Assembly (NCBI GenBank): GCA_037200045.1
Contig: JBBCHM010000001.1
Location: 1,116,001 to 1,180,000 of the forward strand
Reading direction: 5' to 3'
DNA from: Rhizomicrobium sp.
GTDB lineage: Bacteria > Pseudomonadota > Alphaproteobacteria > Micropepsales > Micropepsaceae
Length of the DNA stretch: 64,000 bases
The position numbers and the translations under genes were made by a program. Of the stretch, positions 18,459-28,964 are shown piece by piece; position 1 is the stretch's first letter, and every line of letters starts with the position of its first letter. The notes under the pieces were generated by a model. It was not told where the DNA came from. It did not search any database and saw only the letters and a program-made list of their open reading frames with translations.

Positions 18459-19823
18459 CTACGGCCCTGGCAGCGTGACCTCGGAGGCGCGGACCCAGCC
18501 GAGTGGCTGCTTCTCGCCGACATGGAGCCAGGCGCTGCGCTGTTCGTAGACCTCGAAGATATCGCCGAGCCTGGCGCGCGCGCGGATCGCGGATGTTTCG
18601 CTTGGCGCGGCGCGGATGGTCGCGGTGCTCTGCATCACCAGCACGACGTCGTGCTTCGCCGCGGGCGCGGATTGCGGAAGGCTTGCGGTCGTCGAAGGGA
18701 GCTCCGTCGGCGCCGGCGGAGGGATATGCCGGATCACCACGGCACCGAGCGCCAGGCCGCACAACCCAAGCACGAACCAATCGGCGAAAAAGGAGGCGGG
18801 CGATGCCGGCGGCGTAAAGGCTTCCGGCGGCATGAAGTCCTCGTCCGTGATGGGATCGGGCATGTGCCAGGGCGCGGTGTCCTGCGCATCGCGCAGGGCG
18901 GCGCGGAATTCGTACCAGGCACTGCGGAAATAGCTGGTCCGCGCATAGCTGCTGACGAGATAGTTCGCATCGCCGCCGACCTCGCTGCGCAGCGCGACGC
19001 TGCCATAGCGCAGGATGGGAATCTGCCGGTTGCGGCTGGCGCGGCGGTCGCGCGTACCGTCGCGATTGGCGATGAGCCAGGTGTGGCCGCTCAGTTCGGT
19101 GTCGTCAGGCACCACGCCTTCCTCGCACAGGCTCAACGCCGAGATCGTAAAGCGGATGTCGCGGGCGTCGAACAGCGCGAAGTCGTCGGCGCTCCGCCAC
19201 CGGATCGCGACCGTCGGATAGACGATCAGCGTCGAACCCTGTGCGCTGGGCAGGCGAAAGGCTCGCGCGTCGCTGCGCACGATGTCGAGGCCTTCGGCGG
19301 CGAAGACGATCGGCGTTCGCGGCATCTTCGCGCCGCGCCGGGCCTGCCGCTCCGATGCGGTGATGTCCCATATGCCGTCGCTTCGTCCCAGCGCCGCGAA
19401 CGCGTCCACCAGCCCGTCGAACTTCTCCACGGCCTTGGTGCCGAGCCCGAAATCGATGTCCACGATGCAGGCCGCGAGATCGCCGTTCAGGCGCTCGCAG
19501 GTCTTGCGCGCCTCGAACGCCTTGCGCGCGATCGCGGCCAGGCGGCGGCGGAACACGAGGCGCAGGAGAAAGCACTGTGCCGCCGATAGCGCCAAGCGTG
19601 CGCGCCGCTCGCGCCGTCCCGCCCGCGCGAGCGTCTGGAGCAGTTCGGCCCGCTTGCGCAACGCCTGGTCGAGAATGTTCTGCAGCGCGAAGAGCCCGAC
19701 GCTCGTCGCGGCGGCCGGCTCGTCTTCGATATCGCGCAGGCCGAGCGTGGTGCTGATGCCGCCGCTGCTTAGGTTGAGCCTTATCCCCGGAAACAGACTT
19801 GCACGCGAGAGGCGAAATCCCAT
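18459..19823 (-). CDS. DUF4236 / transmembrane / SH3-domain protein
   Basis: A 454-residue protein of unknown function. The N-terminus MGFRLSRASLFPGIRLNLSS followed by GGISTTLG is a DUF4236 domain. A charged helical region follows (about 60-120), then a conserved-looking middle domain (about 150-330). One transmembrane helix lies near residues 346-366, then a proline-rich linker, then a C-terminal bacterial SH3 domain (about 393-450; STATIRAAPSETSAIRAR...W). The topology suggests a membrane protein with an SH3 domain on one side and DUF4236 on the other. ATG 19823 begins the DUF4236 motif. It lies downstream of gyrB on the same strand. Confidence 0.75.
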   Translation of the reverse strand: MGFRLSRASLFPGIRLNLSSGGISTTLGLRDIEDEPAAATSVGLFALQNILDQALRKRAELLQTLARAGRRERRARLALSAAQCFLLRLVFRRRLAAIARKAFEARKTCERLNGDLAACIVDIDFGLGTKAVEKFDGLVDAFAALGRSDGIWDITASERQARRGAKMPRTPIVFAAEGLDIVRSDARAFRLPSAQGSTLIVYPTVAIRWRSADDFALFDARDIRFTISALSLCEEGVVPDDTELSGHTWLIANRDGTRDRRASRNRQIPILRYGSVALRSEVGGDANYLVSSYARTSYFRSAWYEFRAALRDAQDTAPWHMPDPITDEDFMPPEAFTPPASPASFFADWFVLGLCGLALGAVVIRHIPPPAPTELPSTTASLPQSAPAAKHDVVLVMQSTATIRAAPSETSAIRARARLGDIFEVYEQRSAWLHVGEKQPLGWVRASEVTLPGP

Positions 19824-19931
19824 GGAACGCCCGGTAGAGCAATGCAATCTTAAGTTGTACTTATATGTAATACACGTCAACACCACGAGCGCGGATTTGC
19901 GGTATCGGCGGACGGCGTTCCGTGGAGTTCC

Positions 19932-22433
<2,502 letters not shown>

Positions 22434-23636
22434 CTACTCCTGACGGGCGAATTGGCCGTCGGTGACGTGGAACACGTCCGCGCGGCCGTTCAGGCCCGCG
22501 AACAGCGACAGGTCGGTCCCCGTCATCCAGGCCTGCGCGCCCAGCGCCGCGATCTCCTCGAACAGCGCCGCGCGGCGCACGACGTCGAGATGCGCCGCGA
22601 TCTCGTCCAGCAGCAGCAGCGGCGCATGGCCGCCCCGCGCCGCGGACAGTTCCCAGGCATCGGCCAGCACGATGGAGATCAGGAGGGCCTTCTGCTCGCC
22701 GGTCGAACATTCGCGCGCATCGGCCCGCTTGGCGGTATGGCGCACCGAAAGATCGGTCAAATGCGGCCCGGCCGTCGTGCGCCCGGCTTCCGCGTCGCGC
22801 ACCCGCGACCGCGCGAGTTTCTCGCGCAAGGCCTCCCGCGCGCCGTCGCCGAGCTCGGCCAGCAGCGCATCGGTCTCGCCGTCGAGGGCAAGCTGCGCGC
22901 TGGGGAATGCCCCGGCTTCGCCCCGTGCGGCCAGCGCGCGATTGAGCCGCTCGACGGTCTGCGCCCGCGAGACCGCCATCGCGATGCCGGCCTCGACCAT
23001 CTCGGCTTCGAGCCCGTCGAGCCAGGCCGGATCGCGCGGCCCGAATTTCAACAGCCGCGCCCGCTCGCGCATCGCGGTCTCGTAGCGCGTCGTGGTCCGC
23101 GCATGGCCGGCATCGAAGCCGAGCACCAGCCGGTCGAGGAATTTGCGTCGCCCGCTCGCGCCCTCGATGAAGAGGCGGTCCATCGCCGGCGTCAGCCACA
23201 GCATCTGCACCAGCTCGCCGAGCTCGGATGAATTCTGCGCCGGCGCGCCGTTGAGGCGCACCTGCCGCCGCTCGCCGCCATTGGGCCCGAGCGTCAGTCC
23301 GGTGCCGACCTCGTACGCTTCGCCCTGGCGCATCACGGTCGCCGCCACAGCCCACAGCGCATCGGACGGCGCCGACGGCCCGCGCCGCACATGTTCGCCG
23401 AGCCTGGCGCCGCGCAGGCCGCGCCCGGGCGACAGCAGCGAGATGGCATCGAGCAGGTTGGTCTTGCCGGCGCCGTTCGGCCCCGCCAGCACCACGGGTG
23501 CGCCGCTCACGCCAAGCTCCGCTTCCGCATAGGAGCGGAAATTGCGCAAGGTCAGGCGCGTCACCGCCAGCCGCGCGTGCGTTGCCTCAAAGGCGGACGC
23601 CGCGCCGTCCGGGCGCTGTGTCGGCTGGGTGTTCAA
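22434..23636 (-). CDS. recF: DNA replication and repair protein RecF
   Basis: A 400-residue SMC-like ATPase that helps load RecA at gaps through RecOR. LRNFRSYAEAELG, Walker A GPNGAGKTNLLDAI, the signature region STGEQKALLI and Walker B LLLLDEIAAHLD are all seen. The called start is TTG 23636, two bases after the dnaN stop, and the first 28 residues are not conserved-looking, so a start further in is possible. Operon with dnaN upstream and gyrB downstream. Confidence 0.95.
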   Translation of the reverse strand: MNTQPTQRPDGAASAFEATHARLAVTRLTLRNFRSYAEAELGVSGAPVVLAGPNGAGKTNLLDAISLLSPGRGLRGARLGEHVRRGPSAPSDALWAVAATVMRQGEAYEVGTGLTLGPNGGERRQVRLNGAPAQNSSELGELVQMLWLTPAMDRLFIEGASGRRKFLDRLVLGFDAGHARTTTRYETAMRERARLLKFGPRDPAWLDGLEAEMVEAGIAMAVSRAQTVERLNRALAARGEAGAFPSAQLALDGETDALLAELGDGAREALREKLARSRVRDAEAGRTTAGPHLTDLSVRHTAKRADARECSTGEQKALLISIVLADAWELSAARGGHAPLLLLDEIAAHLDVVRRAALFEEIAALGAQAWMTGTDLSLFAGLNGRADVFHVTDGQFARQE

Positions 23637-23638
23637 TC

Positions 23639-24760
23639 TCAGACCCGCATCGGCATGAGGACGTAGAGCCAGCGGGCGTCGTCGCCGTCCTCGATGATGG
23701 TGGGCGAGCCGGCGTCGGACAGCAGGAAGCGGATGTCCTTGCCCTCGATCTGGCTCGTGATGTCGAGGAGATATTTGGCGTTGAAGCCGATCTCCATCGC
23801 CGGCGCGTTGTAGGTCGCGCTCAACTCCTCCGTCGCCGTGCCGCTTTCCGGATTGACGACCGAGAGCGTCACCTTGTCCTTCGCCACCGCCAGCTTCACC
23901 GCGCGCGTCTTGTCGGCGGAGATGGTCGAGACGCGGTCGACGGAATGGGAGAACTCCTTGGCCTCCAGCGACAGCGCCTTGTCGTTGCCGGCGGGAATGA
24001 TCCGCTGATAGTCCGGGAAGGTGCCGTCGATCAGCTTGGAGGTCAGCTCCACGCCGTTGAAGGTGAACTGGATCTTGGTGTCCGACAGCGAGATCTCGAT
24101 CGCGCCGTCCGCGTCGTCGAGCAGCCGGCGCAGTTCCGTCACCGTCTTGCGCGGCACGATGATGCCCGGCATGTCGGCCGCGCCCTCGGGCAGGTCGAGT
24201 TCGAAGCGCGCCAGCCGGTGGCCGTCCGTCGCCGCGGCGCGCAGGACTTTCGCCTTGCCGTCCTTGGTGACGTGCATGTGGATGCCCATCAGGTAGAACC
24301 GCGTCTCGTCGCTCGCCATGGCGAAGCGGGTCTTGTCGATCAGCCGTTTCAAATCGTCCGCGGCGAGGCGGAAGCGGTGGGGCAGGGCGCCCGCCGCCAT
24401 TTGCGGGAAGTCCTCCTTGGGCAGGCAGGCGAGTTCGAACCGCACCGAGCCGGCCGAGACTGCGAGCCGTCCGCCCTCGCTGGTCAGCAACTCGGCCTGC
24501 ACCTGGGCGCCCTCGGGCAGCTTGCGCACGATGTCGTAGAGCATGTGCGCCGGCGCGGTCGCCGCGCCGTTGCGCAGCACGTCGGCCGGAATGGCCTCCA
24601 CGATCTCGATATCGAGATCGGTGGCGGTCAGCTTGAGCTGGCTCTTGCCGGCCTCGATCAGGACGTTGGAGAGGATCGGAATGGTGTTGCGGCGTTCGAC
24701 GACACTTTGGACGTGGCTCAGCGCCTTCAGGAAGGCACCGCGTTCGACGTTGATTTTCAT
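23639..24760 (-). CDS. dnaN: DNA polymerase III beta sliding clamp
   Basis: A 373-residue clamp that forms a dimeric ring and tethers polymerase. MKINVERGAFLKALSHVQSV and VERRNTIPILSNVLIEA at the N-terminus, and YVLMPMRV at the C-terminus (canonical M-P-M-R ending), identify it. It starts about 110 bases downstream of a TATACT-type promoter and is followed directly by recF. Confidence 0.98.
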   Translation of the reverse strand: MKINVERGAFLKALSHVQSVVERRNTIPILSNVLIEAGKSQLKLTATDLDIEIVEAIPADVLRNGAATAPAHMLYDIVRKLPEGAQVQAELLTSEGGRLAVSAGSVRFELACLPKEDFPQMAAGALPHRFRLAADDLKRLIDKTRFAMASDETRFYLMGIHMHVTKDGKAKVLRAAATDGHRLARFELDLPEGAADMPGIIVPRKTVTELRRLLDDADGAIEISLSDTKIQFTFNGVELTSKLIDGTFPDYQRIIPAGNDKALSLEAKEFSHSVDRVSTISADKTRAVKLAVAKDKVTLSVVNPESGTATEELSATYNAPAMEIGFNAKYLLDITSQIEGKDIRFLLSDAGSPTIIEDGDDARWLYVLMPMRV

Positions 24761-24874
24761 CGTTCTCGCTGCAAGGTTTCGGGCCGCTTGAAAACTCCGG
24801 GTCCAGCCCCCGCGGACGGGTTTGTAAACCGTTGATTTCCTTAAGCTTCCAGGCGGCCGGGACTCAGGTTTCGC

Positions 24875-24903
24875 AGTATAGCAAAACCCCTGGAAAGGGC
24901 GAA
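24875..24903 (-). promoter_or_regulatory. Candidate dnaN promoter
   Basis: Minus strand TTCGCC, 17-base spacer, then TATACT (24880-24875), within GCTATACTG, which agrees with the alphaproteobacterial -10 consensus GCTANAWC. The -35 is weak. It would give a leader of about 110 bases before dnaN. Confidence 0.45.
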
Positions 24904-24995
24904 GAAATAATGTGCGTGTTCCGCACCGCCCGGCGCGCCGATTCCGCGCCCCGTCCGGTTGAATCGGTTCCCGTTGAAGGACCGCCTTCCAAGGA

Positions 24996-25023
24996 AAAAC
25001 GGCGCCCGGGGGAGCGCCGTTTT
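24996..25023 (-). terminator. Intrinsic terminator after dnaA
   Basis: Perfect 10-bp stem AAAACGGCGC / GCGCCGTTTT with an 8-base loop; on the minus strand it ends in TTTTTCC. It starts 20 bases past the dnaA stop, so dnaA and dnaN are separate transcripts. Confidence 0.85.
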
Positions 25024-25042
25024 CCGTTTCAGGTTCCGCGGC

Positions 25043-26470
25043 TCAGTTGGTCCGCGACAGCACCGAGCGCAGGAACTCCACTTCCTGCTTGAAGGAGGTG
25101 TCCTCCAGGCACAGCGCCTCGATCCGGCGGCAAGCATGCAGCACGGTGGTGTGGTCGCGCCCGCCGAAGCGCCGCCCGATCTCGGGCAGCGAACGGGTGG
25201 TGAGCTGGCGCGCCAGATACATCGCGACCTGCCTGGGCCGCGCCACGCGGCGCGCGCGCTGCGGCGAATGGAAATCGCGCACGTCGAGCTTGTAGAACTC
25301 CGCCGTCTTCCTCTGGATGTCCTCGATCGAGGTCTTGGCGCCCGGCGCGCTGCGCAGGCCCACCACGTCCTCGATGGTCTCCAGCGTCACGGGCTTCTTG
25401 GTGAGGTCGGTGTAGGTCGCCAGCTTGGTGAACACGCCGATCAGCTCGCGCGGCGACGCATCGTCCATGTCGGCGATGTGCTCCAAGACGTCGTTCGGCA
25501 GCAGCGCCTGCGGCTTGTGCCGCGCGAATTCGGCGGCGCGGGCCTTCAGGATCGCCAGCCGCGTCTCGCGGTCCGGCTTGTCCAGCGTCACCACGAGGCC
25601 GCCGGCCAGCCGCGACTTCACGTCGGCGCCGAGGCCTTCGAGCGCCGCCGGGGAACGGTCGGCGGCGATCACCACGCGGCGGCGCAGATCGGCGAAGGCG
25701 TTGACGGTGTAGAGGAACTCCGACGCCGTCGCGGTCGAGCGGCAGATGTGCTGCAGATCGTCGATCAGCAGCACCTCGGCGGTGCGCAGCTCCTCCTTGA
25801 AGGCCAGCGTGTCCTTGCGATAGAGCGCGCCCAGGAAGTGGCGCATGAAATCCTCGGAGCGCAGGAACAGCGCGCGCTTGCCGCGCTTGCGGAATTCCAG
25901 CGCGGCGGCGTTCAGCAGATGGGTCTTGCCGAAGCCGAAGCCGCCATGGATGTAGAGCAAAGTGAGGTCGCTCTGCGCGCCCTCCGCGAAGCTCCTGGCG
26001 GCCGACAGGCCGAACTCGTTCGCCGGACCGGCGACGAAGCTCTCGAAGGTCTGCTGCGGATGCAGCATGCGGGTCCACAGACCCTTGGTCGCCTCGGTGA
26101 CCGGCTCGTCGTCGGCATGGTCGACGGCGACGCTCTGGGCCTCGGGGCGCGGCATCTCGCGCACCAGCCCGCCGCCCACGACCGGCTTGGGCGTGACGAG
26201 GATGATGGCGATGGATTGCGGCTCGGCGCCTTCGCCGCGCAGCGCGCGCTCGATCCGGGTGACATAGCGTTCGGCGACCCAGTTGCGGATGAACGATTTG
26301 GTCGTCCCGATCCGGATCTCGTCCTTGTCGAAACCCTCCAGCGTCAAGGGGCCGATCCAGGCGTCGAACACCGCATCGCCCAATTCCCGGCGCAGCCGCT
26401 CGCGCGCACCCGCCCATGCCGCCGGCCAATCGGGCCGCATCGGCTTATTCGTCATCTGTCCCACTACCAT
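25043..26470 (-). CDS. dnaA: Chromosomal replication initiator protein DnaA
   Basis: A 475-residue AAA+ initiator. Domain I (about 12-90, [17 protein letters not shown]...FDAWIGPL), short linker, domain III with Walker [12 protein letters not shown] (Lys182), Walker [10 protein letters not shown], sensor and Arg finger region, and domain IV with ATTRSLP-like helix and the signature [16 protein letters not shown] that reads DnaA boxes. Walker A has Phe where many orthologues have Val/Leu. ATG 26470 was used; ATG 26455 (MTNKPMRP) is an alternative. Neighbours rpsT and ech upstream and dnaN-recF-gyrB downstream are the conserved dnaA context. No clear DnaA box (TTATCCACA) was found nearby. Confidence 0.97.
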   Translation of the reverse strand: MVVGQMTNKPMRPDWPAAWAGARERLRRELGDAVFDAWIGPLTLEGFDKDEIRIGTTKSFIRNWVAERYVTRIERALRGEGAEPQSIAIILVTPKPVVGGGLVREMPRPEAQSVAVDHADDEPVTEATKGLWTRMLHPQQTFESFVAGPANEFGLSAARSFAEGAQSDLTLLYIHGGFGFGKTHLLNAAALEFRKRGKRALFLRSEDFMRHFLGALYRKDTLAFKEELRTAEVLLIDDLQHICRSTATASEFLYTVNAFADLRRRVVIAADRSPAALEGLGADVKSRLAGGLVVTLDKPDRETRLAILKARAAEFARHKPQALLPNDVLEHIADMDDASPRELIGVFTKLATYTDLTKKPVTLETIEDVVGLRSAPGAKTSIEDIQRKTAEFYKLDVRDFHSPQRARRVARPRQVAMYLARQLTTRSLPEIGRRFGGRDHTTVLHACRRIEALCLEDTSFKQEVEFLRSVLSRTN

Positions 26471-26609
26471 TCTACCCGCCTCGCTTGTCCGGCGTCTTGT
26501 GCGCCGGCGTGCCCTTGTTCGGTCCGGGCTTTGCGCCCGGTTCGTCGTTCGTGCGGCCCTTTCTAGGCCGCTGGCCCTCGTCGCATACGTCGGATACCCC
26601 CGTGTCTGG

Positions 26610-27041
26610 TCATGTCTGCTTCCAGGGAAGGCCCGAGGCCTTCCAGCCGTTCTTGAGGCCGCGATGGCGCTCGCCGTCGAGGTCGCCCTCGAAGCCGCCC
26701 GCGATGTTGTAGGCCTTGGCGTAGCCGGCCTTGGTCAGGGCGATGGCCGCGGCGCGCGAGCGCACGCCCGAGCGGCAGAGCAGCAGGACCGGCGCGCTCT
26801 TGTCGGCGCCTTCGGCCTCGGCCACGAAGGCCGGATTGACCTGCATGGTGGGGAAGACCTGCCACTGCACCAGCGCGGCCTCGCGGCCGAGTTCGCTGAG
26901 ATCGGGAATGCCGACGAAATTCCATTCCGCGTTGGTGCGCACGTCGACCAGCCGCGCCCTGGGGTCGGATTTGAGGAGCGCCCAGGCGTCCAGCGCGCTC
27001 AAGTCGCCGGCATAGTCGGAAGAAGGATTATCGGCAGCCAT
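26610..27041 (-). CDS. Rhodanese-like domain protein
   Basis: A single-domain rhodanese of 143 residues. The active-site loop LLLCRSGVRSRAAA has the catalytic Cys89; LVDVRTNAEWNFVGIP is the CH2A-like motif. Such proteins carry persulfide sulfur; the acceptor is unknown. ATG 27041 begins MAADNPSSDYAGDLSALDAW. It lies between rpsT and dnaA on the same strand, 139 bases before dnaA, and could share the dnaA promoter region. Confidence 0.88.
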   Translation of the reverse strand: MAADNPSSDYAGDLSALDAWALLKSDPRARLVDVRTNAEWNFVGIPDLSELGREAALVQWQVFPTMQVNPAFVAEAEGADKSAPVLLLCRSGVRSRAAAIALTKAGYAKAYNIAGGFEGDLDGERHRGLKNGWKASGLPWKQT

Positions 27042-27114
27042 CGGTCGAAAGTCCCGGCAAAGTTCCACGCCGACCGGGCAAAGCCCAGTCTGGGTAGGTC
27101 ACAATTTAGAGGAT

Positions 27115-27201
27115 TTAGCGGTTACAGTACTTGCAGTCGGTGCAGCAATACTGGGTCGAAGTCCCGAATACTATTCTTTTATTGGGCGATTTGTTCGACA
27201 T
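27115..27201 (-). CDS. Putative 28-residue Cys-rich small protein
   Basis: ATG 27201 to TAA 27115 encodes 28 residues. The first half is basic (MSNKSPNKR) and the end reads TQYCCTDCKYCNR, giving a Cys-Cys-x2-Cys-x2-Cys cluster able to bind a metal or be modified. It sits in an AT-richer gap between rpsT and the rhodanese gene, same strand as both. A purine-rich AAGAG lies upstream; no strong ribosome binding site was seen. It could be a real short protein, a leader or chance. The Cys density is the main argument for coding. Confidence 0.4.
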   Translation of the reverse strand: MSNKSPNKRIVFGTSTQYCCTDCKYCNR

Positions 27202-27486
27202 CTTTTTCTCTTGCCACCGAACGAAGGTTAATCTCACGCATTTCCGAATCGCTGACAAGTGAACGAATGGGGAACTTTGACGATTCTGCATCAATTGGAT
27301 GTCGAGCTAAGTCTTTCGTCCGTATAAGGATTTTCGGATTAAGGACGTTGGCCCGCCGAATCAGACACTTACGCGACAGTTCCGTGTCGCTGCGCCGCAG
27401 CAATGCGCCTGTACAAGGAATTTCAGTCTACGGACAATAAAACGCCCGCCGCAATGCAACAGTTTCGAATCCGCCAAAGGACTCAG
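27202..27486. other. AT-richer intergenic region near dnaA with GANTC cluster
   Basis: This stretch is visibly less GC-rich than its surroundings. Five GANTC (CcrM methylation-type) sites fall at 27246, 27282, 27358, 27467 and 27480. A 74-codon minus-strand frame with a TTG start (27179-27403) spans much of it but is not recognisable. No DnaA box or rpsT terminator was identified. It may hold promoters for the rhodanese/dnaA unit. Confidence 0.5.
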
Positions 27487-27753
27487 CTATTTGCCGAGCT
27501 TGGCGAGCCGCTTGGCCAGGCGCGAGACCTTACGGGCGCCGGTGTTCTTGTGCAGGATCCCCTTGGAAACGCCGCGCATGATCTCCGGTTCCGCCGCCTT
27601 GAGGGCCGCCTGCGCCGCCGCCTTGTCGCCCTTGGTCAGCGCTTCCTCGACCTTGCGGACGAAGCCGCGGACGCGGGTCTTGCGCGCCTGGTTGATCTGG
27701 GTCCGCTTGGCCGTGGTGCGGACGCGCTTCTTGGACGAGGCGATATTGGGCAT
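27487..27753 (-). CDS. rpsT: 30S ribosomal protein S20
   Basis: An 88-residue S20, rich in Lys/Arg/Ala, starting [18 protein letters not shown] and ending [14 protein letters not shown]. It binds 16S rRNA early in small-subunit assembly. The ech-rpsT-dnaA order is conserved in alphaproteobacteria such as Caulobacter. Confidence 0.98.
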   Translation of the reverse strand: MPNIASSKKRVRTTAKRTQINQARKTRVRGFVRKVEEALTKGDKAAAQAALKAAEPEIMRGVSKGILHKNTGARKVSRLAKRLAKLGK

Positions 27754-27816
27754 CAGGTCTTCCTGCTCGAAATCGGAGGCGGGCGTATAAACCCGTACGG
27801 GGCGGGGGTCAAACCC

Positions 27817-28596
27817 CTATTTGTCGGTGAAATTCGCTTTACGCTTTTCGGCGAAGGCGGCCATGCCTTCCTTCTGGTCGGCGGTGGCGAACATCGAATG
27901 GAACAACCGCCGCTCGAACCGCACGCCCTCGGTCAGGGTGGTCTCATAGGCGCGGTTGACCGTCTCCTTGGTCATCATGACGATGGGGAGGGACTGCTCG
28001 GCGATCTTGGCGGCGGCCTTCATCGCCTCGGCCAGCAGCTCCGCCGCCGGCACGACCCGGCTGACGAGGCCGGCGCGTTCGGCCTCGGCGGCGTCCATGG
28101 TACGGCCGGTCAGGCACATTTCCATCGCCTTGGACTTGCCGACGAAGCGCGTCAGCCGCTGGCTGCCGCCGATGCCCGGCATAACGCCGAGCGTGATCTC
28201 GGGCTGGCCGAATTTGGCGGTGTCGGCCGCGATGATGAAGTCGCACAGCATGGCAAGCTCGCAGCCACCGCCCAGCGCCCAGCCGGCGACGGCGGCGAGG
28301 ATCGGCTTGCGGATCGCCGAGATCCGGTCGTTGGCCTCGGCGAAGAAGTTCTCGCGGTACATGTCCATGTAGGATTTGGGCGCCATCTCCTTGATGTCGG
28401 CGCCGGCGGCGAAGGCGCGTTCCGAGCCGGTCAGCACGATGCAGCGCACCGCGTCGTCGCGATCCCAGGCTTCGAGCTGGGTCACCAGTTCGCCGATCAG
28501 CTCGGAATTCAGCGCGTTGAGCGCCTTGGGCCGGTTCAGCGTGATGACGCCGACCTTGCCCTCGATCGCGGCGACGATGTTGAGATGATTGGTCAT
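27817..28596 (-). CDS. Enoyl-CoA hydratase
   Basis: A 259-residue crotonase-fold enzyme that hydrates trans-2-enoyl-CoA in beta-oxidation. Oxyanion-hole segment [11 protein letters not shown], catalytic Glu in [11 protein letters not shown], and the second Glu in [20 protein letters not shown] are all present, so it is a true hydratase rather than a hydrolase/isomerase relative. It lies 10 bases downstream of a small HTH regulator and 63 bases upstream of rpsT, all on the minus strand. Confidence 0.95.
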   Translation of the reverse strand: MTNHLNIVAAIEGKVGVITLNRPKALNALNSELIGELVTQLEAWDRDDAVRCIVLTGSERAFAAGADIKEMAPKSYMDMYRENFFAEANDRISAIRKPILAAVAGWALGGGCELAMLCDFIIAADTAKFGQPEITLGVMPGIGGSQRLTRFVGKSKAMEMCLTGRTMDAAEAERAGLVSRVVPAAELLAEAMKAAAKIAEQSLPIVMMTKETVNRAYETTLTEGVRFERRLFHSMFATADQKEGMAAFAEKRKANFTDK

Positions 28597-28606
28597 GGAT
28601 GGCTCC

Positions 28607-28852
28607 CTACTCGCGCAACCTTACACCGCGTCCGCCGCCCGTGCTTGGCGTTCCCGCGTCGAGCAGGACGATGCCCAGCGCCTCGATCGCGCGCACCAGC
28701 TTCATCAGCGAATCCACATTGCCGCGGATCACGCCCTCGCTCGCCTCCATCCGCTGGATGGTGGGAACCGACAGTTCCGACTTCTCGGCGAGCTGGCGCT
28801 GGTCGATTCCGGCCAGAGCCCGGGCGGCCCGCAACTGGGCGGCGGTGATCAT
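28607..28852 (-). CDS. Cro/C1-type HTH transcriptional regulator
   Basis: An 81-residue single-domain XRE-family DNA-binding protein. [20 protein letters not shown] and [14 protein letters not shown] form the helix-turn-helix; the C-terminal tail is Gly/Arg-rich. It is encoded 10 bases before the enoyl-CoA hydratase and probably cotranscribed; it may regulate that unit. Target unknown. Confidence 0.85.
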   Translation of the reverse strand: MITAAQLRAARALAGIDQRQLAEKSELSVPTIQRMEASEGVIRGNVDSLMKLVRAIEALGIVLLDAGTPSTGGGRGVRLRE

Positions 28853-28964
28853 GCGGTTCCCCCGAAGTCGGGTGCGACAGTAGGTTTACCACGTGTCAAA
28901 TCAATAAATTGATGTTTAAGACATGACATCTTATGTATGAGAAGCATATTCAAGTGGCGCAAAC

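Noticed and set aside
24761..25042. oriC between dnaA and dnaN
   Set aside because: No TTATCCACA-like boxes and no AT-rich unwinding stretch; a terminator and a dnaN promoter explain the gap.
27179..27403. 74-codon minus-strand ORF between rpsT and the rhodanese gene
   Set aside because: It has a TTG start, no recognised motif and no ribosome binding site; AT-rich DNA easily gives such frames. Kept only as a remark in the intergenic entry.
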